A stretch of DNA of 64,000 nt from Streptomyces sp. NBC_01235 (GCF_035989285.1 NZ_CP108513.1:8432001-8496000); one strand, 5' to 3'. Shown: positions 32,418-42,194, counted from the stretch's first letter. Numbers and translations: made by a program. The notes: a model not told the origin generated them from the sequence alone.

Positions 32418-33704
32418 TTACGGTGCCGGCGCCCGGTTCCTCACCACTGCGGGCGCGGTCGAATGGGGCAACAGGCCCTTCGGATCCTCCGGAAGGAGCA
32501 CTTCGACCTCGGCATCCTCGCAGAAACGATAAGGCCGGTGTTCCAGAAAACCCCCCAGATACCGCCGCACCCGGGACATCTCGGCCCGCACCGTCACCGT
32601 ACGGCCCGAGTCGCCGAACATGTCCTCGGCCAGCGCCGCCGCGCTCCGGCCGCCGCGGTGCGTTGCCAGCAGGTACAGCAACTCGGCATGCCGGGGACTG
32701 AGTTCGTGGGCCCACGATGCCGCGCCCCCCGACACCGTCACCGACCAGCGCCGGGGCCGGGTCAGGTCCAGCACGATCCGGGTCGCGCCGCCCCGCAACG
32801 GCTCGGCGGCATCGTCCACCGACCGCACCAGCCAGCCCCCGGCCAGCGGCTCGATCGAGCACAGTCCCAGCGCCGGCAGCCATCGGCGGCCCGGGGACGG
32901 TGACTTGGGCAGCGCGATCCGGCTCGCGTACGGCATCCCGGTCAGCGCCGCGGTCCAGCCATCCCCGTCCACCACAGCCGCCCGGCCGCCGAGCCGGGCC
33001 AGCACCGGCGCCGCCACCGCGCGCAGCCGATCCAGCGAACTCAGGTGTTTCTCGCGCAACCTGGACTCCGCGAGCTTCGCCACCGAGTCGACCCAGGCGA
33101 GGGTGGCCGGATGCATCGTCTCCAGCGGCCCGCTGACATCGACCACACCGAGCAGCCGTCCGGTGCGCGGGTCGGTGATCGGGGCGCCCGCGCAGGTCCA
33201 GGCCGCGTGCGAGCGCACGAAGTGCTCGGCGGCGAACACCTGCACGGGGCGGCGCACCACCGCCGGAGTACCCACGCCGTTGGTGCCGACGACGGCCTCG
33301 CCCCAGTCCGCGCCCAGTTCGAAGCCGAGCCCGTCGGCCTTGCGCAGCACGGGGTTGCAGCCCTCGCGCCACAGCACCCGACCTTCATCGTCGGCGACGA
33401 CCATGATGTGGTGGGCGACGTCCGCGACCGACAGCAGCCCCTCGCGCAGCACCGGCAGCACCTCCCGCAACGGCGACTCCTCCCGCCGTCGCCGCACCTC
33501 GTCGTCGCTGAGCAACCCCACTCTGAAATCGTGCTCGGGGTCGACGCCGCTGCGCAGCATCCGCTCCCAGGACTGCTCGATCACGGGGCGCGGGGCGACG
33601 CGCGCCCGCTGGCCGGCCAGCCGGGCGTCGCGCACCTCGTTGAGCACCCGCGCCGCCCGCGCGGCGTCGACGGCCGCCAGCTGCGGCACGTTCATCGGTG
33701 GCAT
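32418..33704 (-). CDS. GAF-domain transcriptional regulator, AcoR-like N-terminus with winged helix
   Basis: A 428-aa regulator. The N-terminus (RPVIEQSWERMLRSGVDPEH, about 40-60) and the GAF region (VGTNGVGTPAVVRRPVQVFA, TCAGAPITDPRTGRLLGVVD) are those of AcoR/FhlA-type activators. In place of the sigma-54 AAA+ domain there is a C-terminal segment LSPRHAELLYLLATHRGGRS-AAALAEDMFGD and VRAEMSRVRRYLG, a winged-helix typical of actinobacterial members. ATG 33704 has gggagg 9 nt upstream; longer starts lack support. It may sense a small ligand and control the neighbouring acyl-CoA dehydrogenase or a distant alcohol/aldehyde pathway. Confidence 0.88.
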   Translation of the reverse strand: MPPMNVPQLAAVDAARAARVLNEVRDARLAGQRARVAPRPVIEQSWERMLRSGVDPEHDFRVGLLSDDEVRRRREESPLREVLPVLREGLLSVADVAHHIMVVADDEGRVLWREGCNPVLRKADGLGFELGADWGEAVVGTNGVGTPAVVRRPVQVFAAEHFVRSHAAWTCAGAPITDPRTGRLLGVVDVSGPLETMHPATLAWVDSVAKLAESRLREKHLSSLDRLRAVAAPVLARLGGRAAVVDGDGWTAALTGMPYASRIALPKSPSPGRRWLPALGLCSIEPLAGGWLVRSVDDAAEPLRGGATRIVLDLTRPRRWSVTVSGGAASWAHELSPRHAELLYLLATHRGGRSAAALAEDMFGDSGRTVTVRAEMSRVRRYLGGFLEHRPYRFCEDAEVEVLLPEDPKGLLPHSTAPAVVRNRAPAP

Positions 33705-34016
33705 CGCCACTGGGCCTCCCGGGGAGTACGCAGGCGGACAACGGATGTCAAGCTCGTGCGGCGACTGTTTCCGGTCTTGCTGAAAGCCTCCATCTTGCCG
33801 TCCACGCGTGACGGAGGGGCATAGTCCGGTCACAAGCACCGCCAAGTTGCAACCCTCTGCAACCCTGGTGAACATCCACAGGGTGTTTGAAACTTGAGCC
33901 ACGCCGTCCCGAGCGGCGATTCTGGCCTCGCAGGGCCATTGCGGCGGGGGTGGTGCCGTGTCGGCGCAGCACCACCCCCGCTTCCTGTTTCCCCGGGATT
34001 CCTCAGGTCGGCGCGG
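33705..34016. other. Spacer between the GAF regulator and the acyl-CoA dehydrogenase
   Basis: 312 bp holding the regulator promoter and a strong terminator hairpin at 33944-33981. No gene is supported. Confidence 0.6.
33944..33981. terminator. Terminator hairpin after the acyl-CoA dehydrogenase gene
   Basis: Perfect 13-bp arms GCGGGGGTGGTGC and GCACCACCCCCGC enclose a 12-base loop, 36 bp beyond the stop of the minus-strand dehydrogenase. There is no T-run, as is common in Streptomyces. Confidence 0.85.
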
Positions 34017-35678
34017 TCAGGGGCGGGGTTCGGGGCGGGGTTCGGCCCGGTCGACGATCGCCGCCAGGTCCAGGCTGTGAGGCAGCGTACCGAAGGCCGC
34101 ACCCCCGTCTCCGCCCAGCCGCGAGGCACAGAACGCGTCGGCGACCTCCGGCGGCGCGAACCGTACGAGCAGCGACCCCTGAAGCACCAGGGCGAAGCGC
34201 TCCGCCAGCCGCCGGGCCCGCCCCTCCGCGCCGTCCAGATCCGCCAGTTCCGTCAACAGACCCTTGATCGCCCCGTCCAGCCGGTGATCGGCCCCCCGCG
34301 CCCGCCCCACCTCCTGGAGATACGCGTTCAGCGCCTGCGGCTCCCGCTGCAGCGCCCGCAGCACATCCAGCGCCTGGACGTTGCCCGCGCCCTCCCACAC
34401 CGAGTTCAGCGGCGACTCGCGCACCAGCCGGGGCATCCCCGACTCCTCCACGTAACCGCTTCCCCCCAGGCACTCCGACGCCTCCACGACCACCGGCGCG
34501 CAGCGCTTGGTCACCCAGTACTTGGCCGCCGGAACCGCGATCCGCAGCAGCGCCCGTTCCTGCTCGCCCCCGTCGTCGTAGGCCGCCGCCAGTCGCAGCG
34601 CGAGGGTGGTCGCCGCCTCCGACTCCAGCGCGAGATCGGCCAGGACATTGCGCATCAACGGCTTGTCGACGAGCTTCCCGCCGAACGCCTCACGGTAGGT
34701 GCAGTGATGGATCGCCTGCGCCACCGCCTGCCGCATCAGCCCCGCCGAACCCAGCACACAGTCCAGCCGGGTCGCCGCGACCATGTCGATGATGGTGCGC
34801 ACCCCGCGCCCCTCCTCACCGACCCGGCGCGCCCACGTCCCGTCGAACTCGACCTCGCTGGAGGCGTTGGACCGGTTGCCCAGCTTGTCCTTGAGCCGCT
34901 GGAGGCGGAAGACGTTGCGGGTAGCGTCCTCGAGAACGCGCGGCACGAGGAAACACGTGAGTCCACCTCCGCCCCGGACGGGCGCCGCCTGGGCCAGAAC
35001 CAGGAAACCGTCCGACATCGGTGCCGAACAGAACCACTTGTGCCCGGTCAGCTCGTACGTACCGTCCTCGGCGAGAGGAGTGGCGACGGTCGTGTTCGCC
35101 CGTACGTCGCTGCCGCCCTGTTTCTCCGTCATCCCCATCCCGAACAGCGCCCCGGCCTTCAGACGGGCCGGCCGCAGCTCACGGTCGTAGATCGTGGACG
35201 TCAGCCGGGGCTCCCACTCGGCGGCCAGCTCCGGGTCGGTGCGCAGCGCGGGAACCGCCGCATGGGTCATCGACAGCGGACAGCAGTTGCCCGCCTCGAC
35301 CTGCGTCCACACCAGGAACCCCGCCGCCCGCCGCACATGCCCGCCCGGCCGCCCCCAGGCATTCGTCAGCTGGGCACCGACGCCCTTGCCGAGCAGCCGG
35401 TGCCACGCCGGATGGAAGTCGACCTCGTCGATGCGATGGCCGTAACGGTCGTGCGTGCGCAGTTTCGGCGGATACTCGTTGGCCTGCACCGCCCACTCCT
35501 GCAACTGCGCCGATCCGGCAGCCCGCCCGAGCGCCGACAACTCGCCGCGCGCCTCGTCGAGCAGCTCCGGATCCAGGTGTCGTTCGACAGCGGCCGCCAG
35601 TGCCTGGTCGGTGCCGTAGACGTCGTACCCGGTCAGGGGCGGGGGCTGGTTGGTCACGGTGTGGGTGCTGCCTGCCAT
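34017..35678 (-). CDS. Acyl-CoA dehydrogenase family flavoprotein, AidB-like
   Basis: A 553-aa flavoprotein. GMGMTEKQGGSDVRANTT (about 177-194) is the signature of the AidB branch of the acyl-CoA dehydrogenases, and ECLGGSGYVEESGMPRLVRE near 415-435 is also typical. The N-terminus (NQPPPLTGYDVYGTDQAL) matches AidB-type proteins, which have an extra N-terminal part compared with the ~390-aa classical enzymes. AidB in E. coli is linked to protection against alkylating agents; actinobacterial relatives may be isovaleryl-CoA-type dehydrogenases. The C-terminus ends in a short EPRPEPRP repeat. Confidence 0.9.
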   Translation of the reverse strand: MAGSTHTVTNQPPPLTGYDVYGTDQALAAAVERHLDPELLDEARGELSALGRAAGSAQLQEWAVQANEYPPKLRTHDRYGHRIDEVDFHPAWHRLLGKGVGAQLTNAWGRPGGHVRRAAGFLVWTQVEAGNCCPLSMTHAAVPALRTDPELAAEWEPRLTSTIYDRELRPARLKAGALFGMGMTEKQGGSDVRANTTVATPLAEDGTYELTGHKWFCSAPMSDGFLVLAQAAPVRGGGGLTCFLVPRVLEDATRNVFRLQRLKDKLGNRSNASSEVEFDGTWARRVGEEGRGVRTIIDMVAATRLDCVLGSAGLMRQAVAQAIHHCTYREAFGGKLVDKPLMRNVLADLALESEAATTLALRLAAAYDDGGEQERALLRIAVPAAKYWVTKRCAPVVVEASECLGGSGYVEESGMPRLVRESPLNSVWEGAGNVQALDVLRALQREPQALNAYLQEVGRARGADHRLDGAIKGLLTELADLDGAEGRARRLAERFALVLQGSLLVRFAPPEVADAFCASRLGGDGGAAFGTLPHSLDLAAIVDRAEPRPEPRP

Positions 35679-35801
35679 AGCCCGAACCTACCCCCGGGTA
35701 CGAGGGTCATGGCCATTCGGAGCCCGCGCGCCGATTCCCGACCCGGTGACGCGGCCTTGCCGGAGGTGAGTGCAGCCCCGAACGGCGGATACCTTTAGGG
35801 C

Positions 35802-37037
35802 GTGCAGCCAGCAAGTCAGTCACCCGAGCAACCCGGGGGCCCCACCGGGCGTCTCCACCGCGCGCGTGCCCTTTACCGAAACGTTTCCAAGCGCCGGACC
35901 GCCTGGCTGCTGTTGAAGGACACCGTCAACACCTGCATCGAGTACCGCATCCTCGGCCTCGCTGCCGAAGCCGCTTTCTTCACGTTGCTGTCCGTGCCGC
36001 CGCTGCTCCTCAGCCTCATCGGCCTGCTCGGCTACGTCGACGACTGGACCGGCACCGACAGCATCAGCAGCCTGGAGAGCAATCTCCTGGAGGCCTCGCG
36101 CACGGTCCTGTCCGACAAGGGCGTCCGGCAGATCGCCCAGCCGATCCTCGACGACGTGATGAAGGGCGGCCGCCCCGACGTCATCTCCATCGGTTTCCTG
36201 TTCGCGCTGTGGTCCGGCTCGCGTGCGGTAAACGTCTTCATAGACACGATCACCGTGATGTACGGCCTCGACGGGGTGCGCGGGATCGTCAAGACGCGGC
36301 TGGTGGCGTTCCTGCTGTTCGTCGCGGCCCTGCTGATCGGCTCGGTAGCGCTGCCGCTGATGGTCGCCGGGCCGGACGCGGTGGTACGGATCGTGCCCTG
36401 GTCGACAACCGTCGTGCAGGTCCTGTACTGGCCGGTCGTGATCGTCCTGTCCATCGCGTTCCTGACGACGCTCTACCACGTTTCCGTGCCCGTGCGCTCC
36501 CCGTGGATCGAGGACGTGCCCGGCGCGCTCGTCGCCCTCGCCATGTGGGTGCTCGGCAGTTTCCTGCTGCGCATCTACCTGACGAACACGATCGAGGGCG
36601 CCACCATCTACGGCTCTCTCGCCGCCGCCGTCGCCGTACTGCTGTGGATCGGCGTGTCCGCCTTCGCCGTGCTGGTCGGCGCCGCCGTCAACGCGGCGAT
36701 CGACCGGGTCTGGCCGGCCGCCGCGACGGCCGCGGCCCGCGCCGACAACGAACGGCTGCGGCAGGAGGAGGCCGCCGAGTACGTGGCCCGCGTGGCGGCG
36801 ATCCGCTCCCACGAGGAGGACGATCCCGACGACCCCGACATGCCGTCCGAGTTCCCCGAGCGATGGTCCCGCTTTCTTCCGCCGGAGGACGTGACAGGAC
36901 GGTTCCGGACGCATGTGAAGAGTTCTCCGAAAGGAAACGGGGGGAACGGCGGAAACGCTGGAAACGGCGGAAACGGCGGAAACGGCGGTGACAGCGGTGA
37001 CGGCGGTGACGGGGAGGAACAGCTCCCGGAAAAGTGA
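35802..37037 (+). CDS. YihY/BrkB family inner-membrane protein
   Basis: A 411-aa membrane protein. The core (about 35-300) has six hydrophobic segments with the YihY hallmarks RILGLAAEAAFFTLLSVPPL-LLSL and LWSGSRAVNVFIDTITVMYG, and LTNTIEGATIYGSLAAAVAV-LLWI later. The cytoplasmic C-terminus is charged and ends in a Gly/Asn-rich tract of GGN and GNGG repeats (about 372-405), encoded by ggaaacggc repeats. The family was once called a ribonuclease (RNase BN) by mistake; its function is unknown, possibly transport. The GTG start 35802 is the only one upstream of the core that keeps a normal length. Confidence 0.92.
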   Translation: MQPASQSPEQPGGPTGRLHRARALYRNVSKRRTAWLLLKDTVNTCIEYRILGLAAEAAFFTLLSVPPLLLSLIGLLGYVDDWTGTDSISSLESNLLEASRTVLSDKGVRQIAQPILDDVMKGGRPDVISIGFLFALWSGSRAVNVFIDTITVMYGLDGVRGIVKTRLVAFLLFVAALLIGSVALPLMVAGPDAVVRIVPWSTTVVQVLYWPVVIVLSIAFLTTLYHVSVPVRSPWIEDVPGALVALAMWVLGSFLLRIYLTNTIEGATIYGSLAAAVAVLLWIGVSAFAVLVGAAVNAAIDRVWPAAATAAARADNERLRQEEAAEYVARVAAIRSHEEDDPDDPDMPSEFPERWSRFLPPEDVTGRFRTHVKSSPKGNGGNGGNAGNGGNGGNGGDSGDGGDGEEQLPEK

Positions 37038-37069
37038 GCCTCCGGAGTGAGCCCCCAGGGCTTCGGGCG

Positions 37070-37909
37070 CTACGCCTTCCAGACGCCCGTGCCCGCAGCC
37101 TCCCTCGCGAACTCCGTGAAGTCACGCGGCTCGCGGCCGAGTATTTCCTGGACGCCGTCCGAGAGACGGGCGTTACGCCCGTCCAGCAACGACTCGAACA
37201 GCTCCACCAGAAAAGCGACTTCCTCGGGCGGCACACCGAACCCGGCCAGCTGCTCGCCGTACTGACGCGCCGGCATCGGCGTGTACGTCAGCTCTCGCCC
37301 GGCCGCCCGCCCGACCTCCGCAACCGCTTCCCGAAACGTCAGTAGCCGCGGCCCGGTCACCTCCAGCGTCTTCCCCGCGTACCGGTCGCCCTCGGTCAGC
37401 ACCTTCACCACCACGTCGGCGACGTCCCGCAGGTCGACGAACGGCTCCCGCACCTCCCCACCCGGAAACACCAGCTCCCCGCTCTGCCGCAGACCCTCCA
37501 CCAGCGGCCCCTCGCTGAAGTTCTGCGCGAACCATGCGGCCCGTACGGCCGTCCAGTCCGCGCCCGACGCCCGTAATGCCTCCTCGGCCGGCAGCGCCCG
37601 CTCCTCGCCCCGCGAAGACAGCAGCACCAGCCGCCGCACCCCGAGCGCGACCGCCTCCCGGGCCAGCCGTCCCACCGCGCCGGCCGCGTCCGGTGCGCCC
37701 ACGTCCGTGGGGTACACCAGGTACGCCGCGTCCGCGCCGCGCAGGACGTCCGCCCACGTCGAGTCGTCGTGCCAGTCGAAGCCCTGGGCCCGCGAGGCCG
37801 CCCGCACCGTCAGCCCGGCCGCCCCGGCGGCCCGCGCCACCCGGCCGCCCGTACGACCGGACGCGCCGGTCACCACCACCGTCATCCTCTGTGCCGTGTT
37901 CTGTGTCAT
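37070..37909 (-). CDS. NmrA-like NAD(P)-binding oxidoreductase
   Basis: A 279-aa atypical short-chain dehydrogenase. The Rossmann motif is [20 protein letters not shown] (GxxGxxG), and [13 protein letters not shown] and [20 protein letters not shown] follow, as in NmrA/YtfG-type quinone reductases or NAD(P) sensors. The active-site YxxxK of classical SDRs is absent. It is divergent from the AraC regulator at 37990, which probably controls it. ATG 37909 is chosen for family length; an internal ATG 8 codons later is possible. Confidence 0.88.
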   Translation of the reverse strand: MTQNTAQRMTVVVTGASGRTGGRVARAAGAAGLTVRAASRAQGFDWHDDSTWADVLRGADAAYLVYPTDVGAPDAAGAVGRLAREAVALGVRRLVLLSSRGEERALPAEEALRASGADWTAVRAAWFAQNFSEGPLVEGLRQSGELVFPGGEVREPFVDLRDVADVVVKVLTEGDRYAGKTLEVTGPRLLTFREAVAEVGRAAGRELTYTPMPARQYGEQLAGFGVPPEEVAFLVELFESLLDGRNARLSDGVQEILGREPRDFTEFAREAAGTGVWKA

Positions 37910-37989
37910 GCCTTCAGTCAACTGCCGTGCGCGGCACGGTCCCATCGCTGAACGGCTCATTCCCATAAGCGCGCGTCTACGCTGGCCGC

Positions 37990-38961
37990 ATGGACGCTCC
38001 CCCACGCTCGAACATGCTCACGCGGGGGGACCCCCTTGCAGGCCTTCTGGAGGGTCCACGCGCGCGTGGCGCCCTCATGATCCGTGCGTGCTTCGACCCA
38101 CCGTGGGGCGTACGGGTCGAGGACAACGCCCCGCTCACGGTCATGCTCATGGTGCGCGGCGAGAGCTGGGTGGTGCCCGACGACGGGGAAGACGTCCGGC
38201 TGCGGGCCGGCGACCTCGCCATCGCCCGCGGTCCCGCCCCGTACACCTGCGCCGACGACCCCGGCACGCCCCCGCAGGCGCTGATCCTTCCGGGCGGACG
38301 GTGCGCGTACCCCGACGGCCGCTCCCTGAACGGCTCCATGACCCTGGGCGTGCGCACCTGGGGCGACCGCCTCGACGGCTCGACGGTCGTCCTCATCGGG
38401 ACGTACCTGATGCAGGGCGAGATCAGTGGCCGGCTCCTCGACGCGCTGCCTCCGCTGCTGTCCCTCACCACCGACGTATGGCAGTGCCCGCTCACTCCGC
38501 TGCTGATGGAGGAGATCGTCCGGGACGAACCCGGCCAGGAGGTCGTCCTGGACCGGATGCTGGACCTCCTGGTCATCGCTGCGCTGCGGGCCTGGTTCTC
38601 CCGCCCGGAGGCGGCGGCGCCGGCCTGGTACCAGGCGCTGGCCGACCCGGTCGTGGGCCGCGTCCTGCGCCTCGTCCAGGACGACCCTGCGCACCCCTGG
38701 ACCGTCGCGTCCCTCGCCGCCAAGGCGGGTGTCTCCCGGGCGGCCCTGGCCCGCCGCTTCACCGACCTCGTCGGCGAGCCCCCGATGACCTACCTCACCG
38801 GCCGGCGCCTCGCCCTCGCCGCCGACCGGCTGCGCGACACCGAGGACACGATCGGCGCGATCGCCCGCCAGATCGGTTACGGAAGCGCTTTCGCCCTGTC
38901 CAGCGCCTTCAAGCGGGTGTACGGGGTCAGCCCACAGGAACACCGGACGCGGGCGGTATAG
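37990..38961 (+). CDS. AraC-family regulator with cupin sensor domain
   Basis: A 323-aa regulator. The N-terminal cupin-type AraC-binding domain (about 15-200; [40 protein letters not shown]) is followed by two helix-turn-helix motifs ([20 protein letters not shown] and [27 protein letters not shown]). Relatives begin MDPLAGLLxGPRARGA; here a 39-bp palindromic repeat adds 13 residues between the start Met-Asp and DPLAGLL. It is divergent from the NmrA-like gene. ATG 37990 is retained, although the ATG inside the repeat (38014) could also be used. Confidence 0.92.
   Translation: MDAPPRSNMLTRGDPLAGLLEGPRARGALMIRACFDPPWGVRVEDNAPLTVMLMVRGESWVVPDDGEDVRLRAGDLAIARGPAPYTCADDPGTPPQALILPGGRCAYPDGRSLNGSMTLGVRTWGDRLDGSTVVLIGTYLMQGEISGRLLDALPPLLSLTTDVWQCPLTPLLMEEIVRDEPGQEVVLDRMLDLLVIAALRAWFSRPEAAAPAWYQALADPVVGRVLRLVQDDPAHPWTVASLAAKAGVSRAALARRFTDLVGEPPMTYLTGRRLALAADRLRDTEDTIGAIARQIGYGSAFALSSAFKRVYGVSPQEHRTRAV
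37997..38035. repeat. 39-bp REP-like palindrome inserted in frame at the start of the AraC gene
   Basis: It reads ctcccccacgctcgaacatg, then gctcacgcggggggaccccc after the shared stem, and matches the complement of 13924-13962 at 31 of 39 positions, with the stem arms conserved and the loop varying. It adds 13 codons without breaking the frame. Confidence 0.75.
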
Positions 38962-38983
38962 GAACAGGAGAGAGCAGAAGGGA

Positions 38984-39020
38984 ACAGAAATGCGCGTCGC
39001 GGCTCCGGCGCAGTTTCTGT
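38984..39020 (+). terminator. Hairpin after the AraC regulator gene
   Basis: cagaaatgcgc and gcgcagtttctg pair, with one bulged base, around a GC-rich loop, about 25 bp after the stop. It is a likely terminator. The remaining spacer up to 39185 shows nothing else. Confidence 0.5.
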
Positions 39021-39185
39021 TTCCAGCCGGGGGCGTCGCACCTCGGGCGGAAACGGCTTCTGGCTGAAGGCAAGGCGTTGTGGCTTCGTACGGTGCGTTC
39101 CCGCCCTTCCCGGAACGGCGCGAAGCGGTACGGCTCCGTGGGTCCGTCCCGGGGGCCCGGTCCACGGCGGCGTAACCTGACGTAC

Positions 39186-39860
39186 GTGTACGAGGAGCGG
39201 GCCTCCCGGCTGGCCGGGGCGGTGGTGTGGACGAACACTCCGTCGGCGGCGTCCAGCGTGCTTCCCGTACTGCCCGACGGCTGCATGGACCTGCTGTGGA
39301 GCGAGGGCAGGCTGCTGGTCGCCGGACCGGACACCCGGGCCTACATCCCCGACGGCCCGCCCGTGCCCTGGGTGGGCATCCGCCTCTACCCGGGCACGGC
39401 GCCGGCCCTCCTCGGCGTACCGGCCCACGAACTGCGCGACCGGCGTGTGGAGTTGGCCGATCTCTGGCCGATGTCGGAGGTACGGCGCCTGAGTGCCCGG
39501 GTCGCGGCGGCGGCGCACCCGGCGGCGGCGCTGGAGGCACTGGCGCTGGAGCGGGCGGCCCCGCCCGAACCCGCACTGCGTCGATTGGTCGCAGCACTCG
39601 CCGCGGGCCGTACGGTGGCTGCCACCGCCGACGAACTCGGCCTCGGCGCCCGACAGTTGCACCGCCGCTCCCTGGCCGTCTTCGGCTACGGCCCCAAGAC
39701 GCTGGCCCGGATCCTGCGCCTGCAACGGGCTCTGGCGCTGGCCCGGGAGGGAGTGCCGTACGCGGAGACGGCGGCCCGCGCCGGTTACGCCGACCAAGCA
39801 CATCTCTCCCGGGACGTGAGGGAGTTCACGGGCCGGACACCGGGCGACTTGCTGCACTAG
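39186..39860 (+). CDS. AraC-type helix-turn-helix regulator (DUF6597-like N-terminus)
   Basis: A 224-aa regulator starting [20 protein letters not shown], then [23 protein letters not shown], the conserved start of DUF6597-containing transcription factors. The C-terminal AraC domain reads [20 protein letters not shown] and [32 protein letters not shown]. The ligand and targets are unknown. GTG 39186 gives the family N-terminus. It is convergent with the VOC gene downstream, which is often the neighbour of such regulators. Confidence 0.88.
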   Translation: MYEERASRLAGAVVWTNTPSAASSVLPVLPDGCMDLLWSEGRLLVAGPDTRAYIPDGPPVPWVGIRLYPGTAPALLGVPAHELRDRRVELADLWPMSEVRRLSARVAAAAHPAAALEALALERAAPPEPALRRLVAALAAGRTVAATADELGLGARQLHRRSLAVFGYGPKTLARILRLQRALALAREGVPYAETAARAGYADQAHLSRDVREFTGRTPGDLLH

Positions 39861-39915
39861 GGGGCCGACCTGCCGACTTGGCGGGCCGACCTGGCCACAT
39901 CGCCAGGCTGCAGGT

Positions 39916-40311
39916 CTACTGGGCCAGCGGCGCGAACAGGTCGACACCGTTGCCGTCGGGGTCGTGCACGACGGCGTACCGCTGGCCCCAGAAGGCGTCC
40001 CACGGCTTCAGCTCGCCTTGGTGACCGGCGCCCACCAGCTCCTCGTACACGGTGTCGACCTCGCCCGGTGTGTCGCAGCGCAGCGCGAGCGAGGCCCGGC
40101 CGCCTCCGGACGGCGGCCGCCACCCCGGGTGGAACGAGTGGACGGTGGCCTCGGTGTCCAGCAACAACCGTAGCCCGCCGGGCAGTTCGGCCTCGGTGTG
40201 CGGCTCCCGTTCGGCACCCTCGGGGAAGGCGAACCCGAGCCGGCGGTAGAAGGAAACAGAGGCGGCCATGTCGGAGACGACCAGGCCGATGGCATCGAAT
40301 CGTGGACTCAT
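39916..40311 (-). CDS. VOC family protein (glyoxalase/bleomycin-resistance fold)
   Basis: A 131-aa protein with paired beta-alpha-beta-beta-beta modules: FDAIGLVVSDMAASVSFYRR-LGF at the start and YAVVHDPDGNGVDLFAPL at the end, where the Asp-Pro-(Asp/Glu)-Gly-Asn turn and final metal-ligand region are typical. The protein may bind or isomerise a small molecule or confer resistance; the family does not tell which. ATG 40311 (MSPRFDAIGL) starts right at the fold. It is convergent with the DUF6597-type regulator. Confidence 0.9.
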   Translation of the reverse strand: MSPRFDAIGLVVSDMAASVSFYRRLGFAFPEGAEREPHTEAELPGGLRLLLDTEATVHSFHPGWRPPSGGGRASLALRCDTPGEVDTVYEELVGAGHQGELKPWDAFWGQRYAVVHDPDGNGVDLFAPLAQ

Positions 40312-40417
40312 ACGGCCACCGTAGGCAGGGCCGGTGCAGCCGGTCTTGAAGGAAACGGACGTCCGGCCCGGAAGACCGTTCCACAGGTGTTTCCGGCACA
40401 CACGTCAGGGTGGCCCG

Positions 40418-40940
40418 ATGGACAACCTTGGCCGTCGTGAGCTGCCGAGCCGGCACTTGACCTGGCCCGGTCCCTCTTCCAGTACCACCTGGACCGACTG
40501 GAACCGGAGGACTTCCGATGGGAACCGGCAGCTCACCCCTTGGACACTCCACCCGGTCGCCGCCGGAGGGCGGACGCCCGACCGGGCGGACACGGAACCG
40601 GACCACGTCCCGGTTCCGGGCGTCGGCTGGGTGAGCCGGCATCTCGCCCGGTGGCTGGGAGTCGCCACCGACCACCTCCTCGGCCGCCCGCCCCGGGAGC
40701 GCGCCGACGTCCGCCCGCCAGGGGGCGGGGAATCGGCCGTCGCCTGGCTGCGCGGCCTGCGCGAGGAGTGGGCGCCCGCGGCGGCGGGGCTCACCGACGC
40801 CGACCTGGACCGGACCGCTCCGTTCCCCCGGCCGAACGACCCCGAGCACCCTGTGGCCCCCTGCTCGCCCGGGTGAACGCGGAGCTGGTGACGAACGTGT
40901 CCGAGATCGGGCGAATGCGCCTGCTGAAGAGCGGCCTGCC
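40418..40940 (+). pseudogene. Frameshifted DinB-like protein gene
   Basis: Pieces of one DinB/YfiT-type protein are found in three frames: SLFQYHLDRLEPEDFRWEP (about 40470-40530), then WTLHPVAAGGRTPDRADTEP and VGWVSRHLARWLGVATDHLL through TDADLDRTAPFPRPNDPEHP (about 40537-40860), then ARVNAELVTNVSEIGRMRLL (from about 40867). At least two frameshifts separate them, so no full protein can be made. Intact homologues are metal-binding four-helix proteins, often mycothiol-linked. An ATG at 40418 may be the original start. Confidence 0.8.
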
Positions 40941-40943
40941 AGG

Positions 40944-41576
40944 TCAGTCGAACGTCACCGGCCCGTTGGGTGTGTCCAGCGTGAACGAGAAGCCCGCGGG
41001 GCCCTCGCCGAGGGTGAGGTCGGTGCCGAGGGCACTCAGCAGAGGGCGGATGTCCTCGGCCTCGGGGGCGGTCGCGGTCAGCTCCAGCAGCGGACTGACG
41101 GGCAGGCCCGACGCCGAGGGGTGGGGCGTGGTGCCCCAGTCGATGAGGAAGGGCACCAGGCCGGACGGGTGCGGGGAGCCGCCGTCGGTCAGCCGCCACC
41201 GAAGCAGGGTGCCGTCGGGACGACGTCGGCTCATCTCCCGTACCTCACCGGTGTCGTAGCCCCGGGCGCGGGCGGCCGCGACGGCCGCGTCCAGATCAGG
41301 CGGGCTGATCGCCCAGGTGATCGTCCGGGCTGAGGGGAGCACGTCCATCCCGAAGGGCCGTGCCTGGGACGGCGCGGGCTGCTCCGGATCGGGGCCGATG
41401 ATCTCCAGGTACGCGCAACCACCCAGCCCCACCAGGTAGTTGCGGGTGCCTAGCCCGATGTGCACCCCGCCCGGCGCCGGGGCCACTCCCGTGCGCCGGG
41501 CGAACTCGGCGACCGTCGTCGCCAGATCGGGCGTTGCGAGGACGATGTGGTCGAGACGTGCGGGAATGGTGTTCAT
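40944..41576 (-). CDS. VOC family protein, glyoxalase-like domain
   Basis: A 210-aa protein beginning MNTIPARLDHIVLATPDLAT, with GGVHIGLGTRNYLVGLGGCA-YLEIIGPDP, the pattern of the Glyoxalase_3 type (PF13468) double-VOC proteins. A second module follows (GLVPFLIDWGTTPHPSASGL, LELTATAPEAEDIRPLL). No catalytic role can be fixed. ATG 41576 starts at the conserved core; the frame stays open upstream but without similarity. Confidence 0.88.
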   Translation of the reverse strand: MNTIPARLDHIVLATPDLATTVAEFARRTGVAPAPGGVHIGLGTRNYLVGLGGCAYLEIIGPDPEQPAPSQARPFGMDVLPSARTITWAISPPDLDAAVAAARARGYDTGEVREMSRRRPDGTLLRWRLTDGGSPHPSGLVPFLIDWGTTPHPSASGLPVSPLLELTATAPEAEDIRPLLSALGTDLTLGEGPAGFSFTLDTPNGPVTFD

Positions 41577-42194
41577 CCTGCCCGAGCCTACGCGCCCGGC
41601 CAATGCTGCCGCCTCCCGCGCTCCCGCGCGGCTGCGGAAACCGCATAGAGGCAATGGATCCGGCAGAACTCGGCGTCCGTGCACAGACGTTGGGATTCCC
41701 ACCCGGAACCTGTTTGCACCGCCTGGGCAACCGGTTACGACATTCTCCTGGCGCTCCTGCAGACCGCCACCGTGGTGAGCCCCCTGATCGACGGCGACCC
41801 CCTGCGCGCCGGCATCGACCAGGCCACCGACGACCTCCCTCTGGCGAACACCCAACTCCTGCCCGTCCGAGTCAAGCAGCGATCCGGAACGCAGGGACGC
41901 CCGCTGCGCTCCGGCCCGACCTGTCCGCTCGTGAGCGAGGGCCGATTTGGATGTATCGGCCTGGGGCACAGCGCTGGACCCGTGGGTTCACGCTGTTCGG
42001 GGCCCTGATCCCCGCGGGTTCAAGGAAACCGAAGGCTCTTCAGTCCTGGCGCAGACAGCAGCCGCAAGGTAACCGGTGGCCTTGAGAGCTTCGTTCGCGG
42101 CTGGTGACACGGTTCTTACCGCCCTGCTGACTGCGCGGCTTCTGCGGCGGCCGCCGAGAGACGGTCTCCGGGCCCGCTCGGAGACCGTGGCGGC
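41577..42194. other. 618-bp stretch without a recognised gene
   Basis: Open frames exist on both strands but none has recognisable motifs, a good start or consistent codon pattern. It could hold decayed coding DNA; I see no repeat or RNA structure. Confidence 0.5.

Noticed and set aside
41679..42008. 109-codon plus-strand frame in the 41.6-42.2 kb gap
   Set aside because: No RBS, no recognisable motif and an unlikely residue mix; not enough to call a gene.
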